Shown: one piece after another, positions 48,371 through 60,510 of the stretch | How the letters are laid out: the number at the start of each line of letters is the position of its first letter | Position numbering within the stretch: the stretch's first letter is position 1 | DNA from: Leuctra nigra | Lineage: Eukaryota; Arthropoda; Insecta; Plecoptera; Leuctridae | Direction of reading: 5' to 3' | NCBI GenBank assembly: GCA_934045905.1 | Contig: OW203767.1 | Location: 19,347,073-19,411,072 of the forward strand | Length of the DNA stretch: 64,000 nucleotides | Translations under genes and position numbers: made by a program | The notes under the pieces: model-generated | What the model saw: the letters and a program-made list of their open reading frames with translations, nothing else | Database searches by the model: none | What the model was told of the DNA's origin: nothing

Positions 48371-51300
48371 ATGAAGTTTATGTTGGTGAGTAGAACTTGG
48401 GTTGTTTTTCAGTTTGAAATTTAGAATATTATTCAAAATTCAGAATAGGCAATAATCCTTGAATATTAAATTTGCATATTTCATTGTACAATCTGTATAA
48501 AGGAAGGAAAATCTAAAAAGAAATCATCCCCCCCCCCCCTCCCCCACAAATACTTCAAATACTTTTGAATGGAAGTGTTAACCATTATTTTACATAGGGA
48601 TTTTGATAGATTTAGAGTTCCTTGTATCCAAACACTTTTTTAAAAAGTTCGTACAGTGTGTCAATATTATAAATATAAAAAATAGATTGATTAAATCATA
48701 CCAACGACACAATAGTATTTTATGCATACGTATACCCCCCTCCCCCCCCCCCCCCCCCACCTTCACCATACACTCACATTTTAACTTTTAAGCTTTTGTT
48801 TTATGGGCAGCGTACATTTTTAATATTAGATTTTCTTAAATTAACTTGAACGTTGTCTCAATTGTTTATAAACTGTTAAAAGTTTCACATTTCTATGAAC
48901 TGAAATTTTTTCAAAAACCTTTTTGAATGGAAGTCTTTCAAAGTAATGTCGGGTCTACTAGAACTATAACTTTATAGTTATTTTAATTATGTTGCATCAA
49001 GGCAATCACAGGCAAAATTCAATTCAAACAATTGAATTAATTTAGTCCTGAAAGCACTTCACTGAAAAACATAGCAGGGAATAGATCCAGACGAAATTAT
49101 TTATTTTCAAGGGATAAGTTATATCAACACTTTCATGCTCTCTTGTAGGTTACATAGTGTGATTGAGGTGGATGGGGTGGTGGAATGAAAGGGTTAAGGT
49201 TAGGTTAGTCTTTCGTAACATGAACCATGAACCATGAACATTTACCATGAACATTATCGCAACAATTTAATTTGCTGAATTTTATAAGATTCCACGCATT
49301 TTATATGTTTATGTTAGTAGCATACAACGTTACAATATTTAAAAATGCACTACTTGATTCCATTACCAACTACTGTGTAACCACCTGTATTGTTCAAGTT
49401 ATTCTCACTAGTGGCGTTTAAGCTCTGCCAACGCCTCTCACATCTCTGTCTTAATCCTCGTCCAGGTCCTCGTTCTCTCCGCCGTCGCCCTCGTCGTGTC
49501 CGGCGAGGTCGTGCAAGACGGCGACAAGAAGGCGTCGAAGCGCGGCGTCCTCGGCGTCGGCTGGAACTCGGCTGGATGGGCGTCGCCTGCGTCGCCGTTC
49601 TCCACCGCCGCCAGCTACGCCGCCGCCAACTCTCTCGGCAGTAAGTTCAGTGCTGATCTTGTCAGTGTCGACAAGATGACGTTGAAACAGGATCAGTTCT
49701 TTGAAGAAAACTGATAAAACGGGTTTAATTTTTCTCAATTTAGTCGAGAGCTTTGAGAGAGCCGGTTTTGATATCCATGGATTCATCTGTATTAATCCCG
49801 ATCTATGGGAAAATAAAGTAATTACGTACACATTTTAAATTCAATAACTTTGACCTTATTTATCGGCAAAATACAAATTATTGTTGAATATTACAAAAAT
49901 TTGTCTTGTCTGTATAAAAAAAATTGGACTTTAGCGGTCTAGATGGCTGTGTTTCATTGGCTGTTGCCATGGTTTCAGACGATAAATCCTACTGCTAACT
50001 TTATCGAGACTTGGTACAACCGGACCCAAGGTGCCTATAGAAGTTGGTTGCTAACCAACTTCTACAACTTCTATAGACACCTTGAACCGGAGCTAAGTAG
50101 TAGTAGTAAGTAGTTTTTTCATGTTGAAAAAGGGTCGTTTGTTGCTAAATTTTGCCAGAAGTCTTCCAGAATCTTTAGGCAAAGATGAAGATTGCCTAAA
50201 TTCTTGGAATATCTCTCATCGTTGATATATAACAGTTGAACATCTTCCACCCCCAGGCTACAACCCCTACGCCGCCGCCCCCTCCTACAACCCCTGGGCT
50301 CTCGGAGACCCTGCCTCCGCCCCCTGGGCCGGCGCCTCTGCCGCCCCGTGGGCCGGTGCCTCTGCCGCCCCCTGGGCCGGTGCTGGAGGTTGGTACAAGC
50401 ACTTGACTCCCGCTCAGCAAGCCGCCAACGACGTCGCCTCCGCGCTGACCGCTGCCAAGGAGGCGACGGCCGCCGCGGCGCTCGCTCAGCAGAGAGTCGC
50501 TGTCGCCAAGGAGACGCTTCTTGCGCAGCAGCGTATTGCTGCGGCCAAGGAGTCTGCAGCTGCTGCGGCCATCCAGAGGTAAAGAACTCCAATCAAAGAT
50601 ACAGCATTGATACACATAAAAACAAATCCACATCTCGCAATTTGGCGAATTAACTGCTACATTAGTTGTGAGATATGGTTGGTTAGTTGGTATGCCGTTT
50701 TGGCTTTGAATATTAAGGTTTTGACGAGCACCCCTGTTATTTATAGAATAAAATCAGTGGTGTAGTTCACGCTCCCGTTGTGGATGTTTTGTTGAAAATT
50801 CTTTAAAAAGAGTATACCTAATCAAATGGGGAAGGCAAAATCATTTAACTTTTAATAAAAGCCATGTACAAAATTGCCCTAAAACTTTTAGAAAGTCATC
50901 TACACTTGGCTAAAGTAAAAACGGTATTTTTGAGCCAAATGGATTGGCTGCTGGTCAGGTTCCTGAACAATCGATCCTTGTCATTATCAATTAAATCAGT
51001 GCTCACATAGAGTTAGATGGCGCGTTAGCACAGACTTCACGGGATGATGCCATCGAATCTTTTGTCAGCCAATCCGTTTATTTCGAATACTTTTTTACTT
51101 TGGCCAAGTGTAACTTCATCTGTGGACTGACCATGGGTCGAGTGTAAGGATTCGCGGTAGGTCAAGTAAAATCAGTCCCAATGTTGATATTTTGCCATTA
51201 TTTGGTACACGAACTGATTGAATGAAATTCATCGTCCCGTCTTCACCTGTCAGTCGCGTCATCGTGCTGCCACCTGTCGGCCATCGCTTGAAGCTCACTG

Positions 51301-52297
51301 ACAGCTTTCATCCGTCAGTTTCACTCTCATGTCGCTTCACCGTCACGACGCAGAGGATAATAACTAATCATTATCAGAAGACGTGGCTAGATCGATGATC
51401 GCTGGTCGATCGATCGCGTTCGATCACGAGGAGTCCATTTCATGCGATTGCACTTCCGGTTGATTTGAGAACAGTTGTTAGTGTCTGATGTTACCCTCCG
51501 GATAGAGATAGTAAATCGAAAAAACTTCATTGATTAGAAATGATAGGCAGGTTTTTATACCTCTTAAAAAATATGAAAACTTTTTCACTAAAAGTTCCTT
51601 AAACATGCTTAAACAATCAAAAGTTATTCAACTAAAATTGCACTATTAGGACATAGAATTTTTATATACAAGTTTTTGCCTCTGACATTCGCGGAAAGTT
51701 ATAACTAGAAGGGCGGAAGTCCATTCCATTTCAAAGCTAGTTTGACTGCCTTCATCCAAACTTATTTGTATTGATGATTATTGCTGTATTTGAGGAGTTC
51801 AGTCTATTTGCAACTGAGAAAGCATTGATTACCTAATTCCAACGGTATATTGGACTTCCGCCCTTCTGCTTCCAGAATACAGATTTACTGATTACAAAAA
51901 GATAGAAATTACGTCATGAAATCGGGATATCCAGGGCCATCATTCTATAACGTGAACGAAATCATTTCGACTTGAAATCATCTTAGATCAATGTTTGTCA
52001 GACCGAAATAATTTCATATTCGTTAGAGAATAAGTGTCCAGGATAGAACACTGTGTAACCCGCTGCGATGTTGCCAGATCTGAGGCCGCCGCCGCTGCCG
52101 CCGCCGCCATCCAGCGGTCCGAGGCTGCGCACGCCGCCGCCGCCGCCATCCAGCGCTCTGCCGCCTCTGCCGCACACGCCTCCGCCGCCTCTGCCGCTGC
52201 CGCAGCCGCTGCCGCCACACCGGTGCCCTCGCACGCCAGCGGCCATGGACAGTGGCTGGCTGCCAAGAAGGCGGCGGAGTATGCCGCGTGGGGTTGA
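48371..52297 (+). CDS. Gene E: secreted Ala-rich helical protein, four coding exons
   Basis: Coding exons 48371-48385 (MKFML), 49466-49640, 50257-50578 and 52078-52297, giving 243 aa. The introns are in phases 0, 1 and 2, and every junction restores an open frame with consensus GT-AG sites (GTGAGT, GTAAGT, GTAAAG; acceptors CGTCCAG, CCCCCAG, TTGCCAG). Signal peptide MKFMLVLVLSAVALVVSG. A dibasic KASKR/GVLG site follows about 12 residues later. Then come aromatic-Ala units (WNSAGWASPASPF) and three copies of APWAGAS(A). From KHLTPAQQAANDVASAL onward it is a probable long amphipathic helix with repeats of the form AKE-x-A-x5-AQQR/AIQRSEAA. It ends in Ala tracts and GQWLAAKKAAEYAAWG. Resembles Ala-rich insect cuticle or coiled silk-like proteins by composition; no family assigned. 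A further intron lies in the 3' UTR. Confidence 0.85.
48528..48545 (+). repeat. Poly-C run with one T
   Basis: C12-T-C5 in intron 1 of gene E. Confidence 0.85.
48735..48758 (+). repeat. Poly-C run with one T
   Basis: C6-T-C17 in intron 1 of gene E, about 190 bp after the previous C run. Confidence 0.85.
49641..50256 (+). other. Intron 2 of gene E (616 bp)
   Basis: Phase-1 intron containing a 71-bp hairpin at 50020-50090. Confidence 0.75.
50020..50090. repeat. 71-bp hairpin in intron 2 of gene E
   Basis: CCGG-CCAAGGTG-CTATAGAAGTTG pairs with CAACTTCTATAG-CACCTTG-CCGG, with a second nested stem GAAGTTGGTT/AACCAACTTC in the loop region. Confidence 0.7.
50903..51110. mobile_element. Mariner-like MITE, copy 2 (TA-flanked)
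   Basis: Ends CACTTGGCTAAAGTAAAAA and TTTTTTACTTTGGCCAAGTG are inverted repeats, flanked by TA on both sides (50901-50902, 51111-51112). The interior (GGATTGGCTGCTGGTCAGGT... and ...GGGATGATG) is the reverse complement of that in the copy at 32282-32491, so the two insertions lie in opposite orientation. Confidence 0.7.
51707..51867. mobile_element. MITE with AGAAGGGCGGAAGTCCA ends
   Basis: Perfect 17-bp terminal inverted repeats (51707-51723 and 51851-51867) around a 127-bp AT-rich interior, in intron 3 of gene E. The same terminal sequence starts the element at 31503. Confidence 0.65.
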
Positions 52298-52328
52298 TCG
52301 CGATGACGGGAGCGTTCAGGAAACTCAG

Positions 52329-52730
52329 GTGAGACTAGCAACACTTCGAGCAAGTTGGCTCAGGATGCCCAGACCCTCGGCCCTCCTTCATCCTCAGTCG
52401 AGAGGCAATATTATCTTCTAATGTTCAACTAACATAAAATTCACTACTGCCTCCTTTCCATATTATTTCCTGTCGCTAAACACCCTTTATGTTAAAATTA
52501 AAATAATCCATTTCCAAAAGATATTATTTACATTTTCTTACATTTTGGAAGTGTGCTTACCTTACTTCCCAGTTTTTGAGTTGGTTTTTATTTCAAGTTA
52601 TAAGACAGGAATCATAACTATCCGTTCTTTTTATTTGTTGTTTTGTATTTTGGAATATTACTACCTACAGATGTTCCTTCTAATTATAAAATGATTTTTT
52701 TTGTGAACTTTACAATCTTATTATTTTCAG
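52329..52730 (+). other. Probable 3' UTR intron of gene E
   Basis: AACTCAG/GTGAGA donor 31 nt after the TGA stop and TTATTTTCAG acceptor ending at 52730, followed by about 120 nt to the AATAAA. Predicted from the sites only. Confidence 0.5.
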
Positions 52731-52847
52731 GTTCGGTGCATTGAAGATCAAATCCAATCTAAAGGCTGCATCTTTGGACATCATTTACTTCTTGTAGCTA
52801 ATTTACTTCTTGTTCTCTCTTTTTGTCAAACTTGAAATGTGACATCA

Positions 52848-52853
52848 AATAAA
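52848..52853 (+). terminator. Poly(A) signal of gene E
   Basis: AATAAA about 120 bp after the predicted last (non-coding) exon start. Confidence 0.65.
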
Positions 52854-53244
52854 TTGAGAATTCAGCAGTCTTATATTTTGTGTTTCGATATCAACACCCA
52901 AAATGTAAAAGATTCCCTTTACCGTCCACTTTGGAAACTTAAAAGTTCAGGTTAAACACAGTAAAGATACCACAAACATTTTGACATTACAGATATTTCA
53001 GTGTAAGACATTTGACAAGGAACGCGACAAGGTACTAACTAATCAAATTTCGTTGAAAATCTTGGGAAGTGCACGTCCTTTATAATTTGTCTAATTGATA
53101 TAAAGATATACGAAATTCACACTCGTGTATACTTAGGTATATGTTTTTTGCATTAATTGAATTGAAAGATGCGTAATTTACAAATTAAATTGTATTATTA
53201 TTTATGATTGGTTTAATGTTTCGAAGAATTGTCGGTACTTCTTA

Positions 53245-53471
53245 AGGTGGATTCACACGGCCGTTCCAAACTTCGAGTTTGAAACTCAAGTTTGCCGAAG
53301 TTCCGAATCGCCGTTCCAAAAACTCCCGTGTGAACTATGAAAGTTTGAAACTCAATCCTCACAGATCGAATCTTTTCATAGTTCACACGAAGGTTTTTGG
53401 AACGGTGATTCGGAACTTCGGCAAACTTGAGTTTCAAACTCGAAGTTTGGAACGGCCGTGTGAATCCACCT
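53245..53471. mobile_element. Harbinger-like MITE, 227 bp, nearly all palindrome
   Basis: Starts AGGTGGATTCACACGGCC and ends with its reverse complement; the inverted arms extend close to 100 bp each with few mismatches (GTTCCAAACTTCGAGTTTGA and its complement). TTA flanks both sides (53242-53244, 53472-53474), the TWA duplication of PIF/Harbinger elements. Overlapping ORFs on both strands encode nearly the same peptide simply because of the palindrome. Confidence 0.75.
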
Positions 53472-56108
53472 TTAGAGTCGACCTAGCTCCGGAGGCAAGA
53501 TTTTACTCACGAACCAGAGCAAGAGATTATGATCTTTAATAACGACATTTTATTTGTTTGCATTGCCAAGAGTTTTCCCTACAAGTTTTCTTTAAGAAAC
53601 ACTGCAAAAGTTCAACAAAAACTTGATTAGAAAACCTTCTTAATACGGTAATTGAAAAATACGAAGTAATGAAGAAAGTATCGACTGAAGTAGTTCACTA
53701 CTTTTTAATGTCAATGTCAACTTAAACTTCACATTTTATAGCAAATGTGTTAAGATTTTTAAATGAGTTATAGAAAGTAAATAAACTACAGAATATCGCA
53801 GCACGCACAGATCAAGTTGTCGATCGTGAAAAGGCGTGGGTTCAACTCTCGTACGAGAAAAATTTATCTGAAATGTCAAAGAATAGTCTTCAACAAACTC
53901 CTTTTGTGTTGTATATTTTCAACTACACCCAATCACGATATTCAAAATAAATATTTTGTTTTTATTTAACTTTGTCGTGAATTGCACAAATTTAAATAAT
54001 TACAAATACCTACTATACGTCAACTTTCATTTGACATTCTTTGTATTTTCATCTGCACCACGATCTTGCAAATAAAATAATGATGTTTAGGCGGTAATTA
54101 TACCACGGTGCTATTGTAATTAGAAAGGTTACTTTGTATCAAGAGTTGATTTGAAAGTAAGCTATACACATTTGAATTAAAAACAATATTGAAAATTGCA
54201 TGCACTTGCATTTCGATGGTTATTTAGAGCTTCACAAAATTTGATAAAATATTAAAGTGGTCAATAACTCTCACTTAATTGTCAAAAAGAAATGTTTTTT
54301 TTATACTCCAGTTGCTGATAATGTTTTTAACTGAAAGCAAATGGGTCGCCCATGAAAGGAATTATAACAAACATGAGAATACTGAAGTAGAAATTAATTG
54401 AACAATTACTTTTCGGCATTTTAAATATCGACATAAATACATTCATAAATATTTGTCTGAGCTGTAAATAAGAAAATGGTTGCCTGCGCTTATTAATCTT
54501 GGTGTAGGTAATAAATACATACTTGAATATTCCTATTAAAATTGGTTTGTTGGAAAGCTCAACATTCAGCACATAAAATGAAATTTGATAGTTACGCATT
54601 TAGCCATTTATTTCTATAGTTTGTATTGTGCATCTCATTTTGACGGTAAAAAGTGCAGAAAATTGTTAGCCAACTCACAACGCGTAACGAAATTAGTATT
54701 TTTTTGGGTAATTGTTAAAATTGTTTTTATAAAAGATGATAACTTGCAAATTTCCCCATTACAAAGTTTTCTTGCTTATTTTTGTTGTACTTTACAGTTT
54801 ATTTGAACATTGTCTATTTAATTTTCTTTTAATTCAAACTCGCTACCTACATAATAACATATTTCGTATTTTTCTAGAATTGAACAAAATCCACTGTGAA
54901 TCTTTTGACAATATCGTCTGCTTCAGATCATTCATTAGTCATCTATGAAAACACTTAAATATCTCTGTGGGGTTCATGAAACTTTTAGTATAGGTAACGG
55001 AATTGAATTTAGATTAAAGTTTCAATCACATCCTCCCTTCTCTCTTCTTTGTGAATATCAATCAACAGATTATGATATCAATCAGTATCACTAAAGGCAG
55101 GTTATAAACCCTAGTCATTATACAGTAGATATGTCTAGCAAGACAGAATGACGGATCTTATTATCATATTAACTCTGCACCAGGAGTAATCGATCTCGTC
55201 GAGAATGTTCTCGCATTCTCTCAAGCGAAGGATCAAAGAGAGGATGATCTGCCATCTATCAACTAATCTTGCTACTTAACTTCACTCAACGATTTGAAAG
55301 CGTCTCGCTTCTTGATTACGCAAAGTGGCAATTATTTCGTCTGTCAAAAGTCTGGACAAGCAATTATTAGGATTCAGGGCGTAACGTTCGAATCGTAGAT
55401 TAAATTAATCAGAAAGTCAGCCTTAGATTTTCCGCGAATATTGTTTAAAATCAAACTAAATTTTGTTTTAATTTTAGCGAAAGCGAGAAATTGTTTTGAC
55501 ATTGACATTGTGATATAATCACATATGCATCTTATTACAACTGATAATATCAACTTGAATATTAAAGCTGAACACTTTCTTTATGCAAATTGATTCGAGT
55601 ATCTTCTTTAAAAAAAACTAAGTGATTTGTCTCCATTAGGTTTGGAAAAACCCGTAAGATGAAGTCTTCAAAGAAACGATAGAGAGATATTTTATGTAGA
55701 GCAAAAGGATAATGCATAAAGACGTCGACTCTTTTCTAAGCAGTAGCAATTGGAACAAAGTTTACCTGAGACTTGTTTCTGAGGAAAATCATTTCATTGG
55801 TTAAAAAAGTAACAAAAGAACACGGTAATATGGATTTAAGATAAAATGTATTTATGGAACCGTCTATACAGTCTACACAATGGACACGCGACTTCTTGTC
55901 CCTATAATCTGTCAGTTCGACAGCTCAATGGCAGCTTATTGTTACATAGCATCGACTTCTCACGATAGCGTCATGAAGAAGTTTCAGAGGAATCCTACGC
56001 GTTTCTTGTGGGAAAATCATTTGTTTTCATCAACTACTCAGATTAGACAGTTACAGAGTTTTTCCGTAGATTTTTTGCACAAACAGTTGTGCAAATAAAG
56101 ATAGAAAC
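53472..56108. other. Intergenic stretch between genes E and F, part 1
   Basis: AT-rich. A B-box-like GGGTTCAACTC lies near 53829-53839 (possible SINE scrap). ORFs at 54327-54599, 54585-54948 and 55880-56098 are not supported. Confidence 0.45.
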
Positions 56109-56736
56109 ATGACAAATTGTGTACTTATACTAATTCGACCATGAGAAATCCAAAAATGTATGGCCTCAAGCTGAATTCCTGCAACTTTTGGAGTAATTAT
56201 GTAATGAAATTAAAATAATAAATGTCAAATAACACAAGAAATTGGCGACTTTTTGGAAATTTTAAAATTGAATATTATATAATTAGGCAACATTAAAAAA
56301 TATCTAGTTAGCTCTGCTTTTCAAAAATATTATATTTATGTTATTCAACAATGGATAATAACATAAATAGATATTAGGATAACCGAACTGCATATGAATC
56401 CTGTTGAAAATCAGAGCTAATAAAATGGTGTCTATTACTCCAAATCCCTAATTTGGACTTTCATTCATAAAGAATAAACATCTAGAAGGCTCTGATTGAA
56501 TCGTGGAATTTCACATGCAGTTTGATTTTCCAGATGTGTATTTTTGTCGTAACCCATTGTTGTAAAACAAGAACAGATATCTGGAAAACCAAACTGCATA
56601 TGAATTTATTTTGAAACCGAGCCACCCAGATAATTTCTGAATTGGTATATTACTCCGAAAGTTGCAGGAATTCAGCTTGAGGCCATACATGTTTTGATTT
56701 ATCATGGTCGAATTAGTAACTACACAAATTTTCATG
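56109..56736. mobile_element. Nested foldback element (about 628 bp)
   Basis: Outer arms of about 89 bp (56109-56197 and 56648-56736) are inverted repeats with several mismatches (shared GGCCTCAAGCTGAATTCCTG). Inside lies a second inverted pair, CATGCAGTTTGATTTTCCAG near 56514 and CTGGAAAACCAAACTGCATA near 56581. That inner motif recurs in the palindrome of gene F intron 1 (CATATGCAGTTTGATTTCCA near 61910 and 62269), so the two elements are related. Confidence 0.55.
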
Positions 56737-58074
56737 CTTGTATCACAATTTGCGCAATTGACCCCTAAATTTGGAAGTATGGACTGCCTTATAGGGGAAA
56801 AAAACGATTGATGAATCCTGATAGTCAAAGACTGGTAAAGACTGGGTTTTTAATATTAATATTAGCGTCATTATTCATAGAAGACGATGTTTCGCGAACT
56901 AATTTATGTATGTCACCTTATAAAGTTGTTTATTATTCCCTCTCCACTATTTTACATTTGCATGGACAAAGAGTCGCGAAAATGATGTAGTATTTATAGA
57001 CTTGTTTTCTGCGCGATTTGGTACTCTAAATGTAAATCAAATTCGTATTAAAGAATAATGTGAATGTAGAGTAATGTTTACCAGCTTCATGAAAATGTTA
57101 AACTATAAGACGGGTGATATTTAAATTGAAAAGTCTTTCTACTTTCTGCACCATAAGAAGAGAAAACTTAGAGGATTTGCCTTGATGTTATCTTGGAAGT
57201 CGGAGCCCGACCGTTCGATATAGCAAAAGCATTTTTTATTAAATTAGGTACCATTTCCAAAAACTTTTACCACCATTTCAACTAAAATTAGGTACCTTTA
57301 CTGGCCAGTAGTTTGCAACTCCCGTCTTATAATGAGTTTTCAATTTTGTCATCAGAGAATAAACAAAATAGGCAAGGTAAAAAAATAATTTATAATTTCA
57401 CACTTTGATATTGTTTTCAACTATTTCCTTATAAGTGTTATTTCAGAATATTTTCAAATCTATCCATACATAAAAATTCAGATCTTAGCTATAGATTAAA
57501 AATCACAACATTTTACTTAACCGTCATAAAAAAATATGCAAAAAATAAAGAATAATAGTTGGATTCAAGAGAGAGAGAGGGTCTGGGGAATTCCACTCAG
57601 AAAATTGCCGCGCAGCGAAATTTTTGTAAACTGACTATCCATTAAATTAATTTTATTTATTATTTGATAACATGGAAGACAACACAATTTAGCTCAGAAA
57701 GATGCACGGTAAATGGTTAACGTTTCGAGGGATTTTCTATTTAAAGTCATGATTATCAATAAGTAAGTACCTACACAAGAAATTATGAAGATCTCAGAAC
57801 TTGCCCCGATTGGTCGAAGTAGTATTATGTCTACCTAAAAAGAAGAAAAATACCAAATATTCAAATGGGCTTTTTACAATAGCTGCCATTTAAAAAAGCA
57901 AATGTCCATCAGTCGATATGAAGTATTTATTGTACTTTAAAATGTCAAAGAAAAAGGGTTGTTTATAATTTAATTATTTGTTTTCGTGGCTCAAATATTT
58001 AATAAAATTTAAAATTTAAAATTAAAATTTAATTTCACAAACTACAATTTTGTAGTTCGTGAAAATATATTTAA
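56737..58074. other. Intergenic stretch between genes E and F, part 2
   Basis: AT-rich, no gene recognised. A short GAGAGA run lies near 57567-57580. Confidence 0.45.
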
Positions 58075-58210
58075 GGGACAGTTTTCAATACTCCGCTAAC
58101 TTTTAAACAGCTGATTATTACTATATTGCCAAATCAAAAACCAATGACATTCCTTGAATGACAGTTTAAGCTTAACTCCTGTTTTTAACAGATAATTTAA
58201 AAACTGGATA
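58075..58210. mobile_element. Degenerate MITE of the GGGCC/TAA family
   Basis: Begins GGGACAGTTTTCAATACTCC directly after TAA, contains CCAATGACATTCCTTGAATG, and ends near AAAAACTGG. The right boundary is uncertain. Related to copies at 33421, 61417 and 3385. Confidence 0.5.
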
Positions 58211-58629
58211 TTAATTAAAGATATACTTCAACATACGATCGTAGATTCAATATCTTCAACCAACATGTCGGCGGCGTTTCGACTTTGATATAACAGTCTT
58301 CACCCAAAATACAATGCGACTGTTCAAGAAATGGAGCCTATTCATGTAGATTCCATTCCCCTTCTCTTGCGGCAAAGATAGAATACATACGAATCGTGAG
58401 AAACTTTTAATCGTTTTTATACACGATTACAAAACATGCGTTTAAGAGTCGATAATACTTGCAAAAATGTTCGATTCGGAGGTAAAAAAAAATCCTAGAA
58501 ATGCATGAAAATGCATTAGCTCTGGGTTACACGTGACATTTGTGACATTTAATCGTGTGTTGCATGTTGCATAAGCTGCTGTGAAGTAAGTTATTTTAAT
58601 TCAAATATTGAAAACCACAAAAAACCATA

Positions 58630-58929
58630 AAAAAGGCAGCCCCTACTTTTTTCTTAACGGCTTGACCGATTGTCTTCAAAATTTAACAGCATGGAGATTA
58701 GGAGTAAATCTGTGTATCTAGTGATCAAAAAATAATAAAAAAAAAAATCTCGTGTTGAGGAAGTGGGCAATATATGAGTCTTTTTGGCACCTCTGCCCTG
58801 AAATAACTAAACAGAAAATAAAACTTTGGGGCCACTAGAGACACAGATCTACTCTATATCTATAACCTGTGAAAATTTGAAGACAATCGGTAAAGCCGTT
58901 TAGAAAAATGTAGGGGTTGCCTTTTTGTG
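58630..58929. mobile_element. Inverted-repeat element (about 300 bp)
   Basis: AAGGCAGCCCCTACTTTTTT and ACGGCTTGACCGATTGTCTT on the left pair with AAGACAATCGGTAAAGCCGT and TGTAGGGGTTGCCTTTTT on the right; the inner parts also pair (CTGTGTATCTAGTG with CACTAGAGACACAG). Imperfect, non-coding, older than the other palindromes. Confidence 0.6.
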
Positions 58930-60400
58930 CTTCATAAAACATGGAACATTAAACGCATGCATTCATCAGTCGGAATTGAATCGGCATTCCCAGCTTCATG
59001 TTACATAGATGAGAACTGTCCTTGTAGGGACCACAACTCTTACTTTTCATCGAACGAAATCGAACGCTGAGGATAATTTCACTTTGATCGTAATCGACAG
59101 CTTCAATCGCAACAAATATGTGTGAAAACCGATCTCGACAATGTTGTTCGGGGAAACGCAACACAGATAAAATGCGTGTGTTGCTTTCCCTGTTTCGTAG
59201 AGAATTGCAATTCCGTTTAAGTATAAGAGCATTGGACACACACTTACACTAAACAATTAGTAAATACGACTTTTATAGGAAATTATATTTGTAGTAAGCA
59301 GGAGTGACAATTATAATTTTCAATTTACAAAATATTCATCTTACAATTTTTTCCTGGAAAGTATGTTGTATCATTGAACATGACTGTGATGTTTTGTAAG
59401 CTGAGCAATTGTTTCAGATTTTGACGTTTAAAAATACTTTGTGATCAATGCAATTGTAATTATTTTGAGAAGAATATTTTCATTTCTTTCACTAAGTTCT
59501 TATCTTTTTGTCAAGAACGTGTTTATTTTGTTAGTTCTAATATTCAAACATTGGTAATATCACAGTAGTATTCTTATACCAATTACGGTTAAGTATGATT
59601 TAATGAGATCCCAAATACAATTTTATTGACGGGCATAAATAAATCAAATGGAATGTTCGTTTTATTTGAAATTAAACGTGTACACGATTATTATGTTGAA
59701 AATGCGCAATCAGATTGAATAGACCAAGAAATAAAATTCTAGAGGATCAAATTCTAGTTTTCTGTTATGATTTGATACAAAATTTAATTTCAGGACCTGC
59801 AGCCCACTGAAACTCATGACACTGAAATACAAGAATGATATGGCTTATTATTTGAACCAATGACCATACGGTCTTGTGCTGTTTGGATTAACATCCGCAA
59901 ATATCTACTTGCAGACGCAACTCCCTTTGAGCATGAGGTCGTTGAACTCCAGTCAAAAGATATATAAACGAATTATATAAATATATAGAATCGAGATTAA
60001 ACATATCAAGAAAATCTATGTAGAGAGAAGAAAACTCCTTTAAAATTATATATTATTGTCTTGTTTTTAAATAAGAAGAATATTAAAAATCAAAAAGAAA
60101 ATACATTCATCTCTCTTCTTCAATTATTTATCTGTCAGGTATTTTCCATCTATTGTTCAGAATTCATCTTTACACAAAACTTTAAAGACATGATTCTGTT
60201 CAAACAAGTCCCATAGTCTCCATCGCCTTAAGACTAGGTGTGGCTAATTCTATAATATCGAACTATCTACTTTAATCGACATCACCTTTAGAAGGTGAAG
60301 TTCATTCAACGGAGGGGAAGCGACTTGAGATTTGGCAGTCAGTGAAAGTCTATGGTGAGATGGACAGGAGCGTGAGGGAAGGAATAGAATGGTGGTAAGC
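58930..60400. other. Intergenic stretch upstream of gene F
   Basis: AT-rich, no gene recognised; minus-strand ORFs at 58949-59256 overlap each other in two frames and lack support. Confidence 0.45.
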
Positions 60401-60510
60401 GATAAAAGGAGCAGAGATTTTATATTTGACTATCATTCGCTGTTGAGACATCACCTAGTGTACAAGACACTTCGCTTCATCTTTCATCTCTCATCAAGAT
60501 TCATACGACC
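60401..60510 (+). promoter_or_regulatory. Promoter and 5' UTR of gene F
   Basis: GATAAAAG at 60401-60408 as the TATA element, TCATTC initiator at 60433-60438, about 31 bp after it, and the start codon 110 bp after the TATA element. Confidence 0.6.

Larger units (their letters stand above)
48386..49465 (+). other. Intron 1 of gene E (1080 bp)
   Basis: Contains two poly-C rich stretches (48528-48545 and 48735-48758). The ORF at 48603-48791 is a consequence of the C run. Confidence 0.75.
50579..52077 (+). other. Intron 3 of gene E (1499 bp)
   Basis: Phase-2 intron carrying two inverted-repeat elements (50903-51110 and 51707-51867). Confidence 0.75.

Noticed and set aside
52068..52421. 117-codon Pro-rich ORF overlapping the last coding exon of gene E
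   Set aside because: Out-of-frame reading of GCC-rich Ala codons; the splice-consistent frame gives the Ala-rich C-terminus.
53213..53539. Similar 74- and 86-codon ORFs on opposite strands
   Set aside because: Produced by the palindromic MITE; the two peptides are near copies because the DNA is its own complement.
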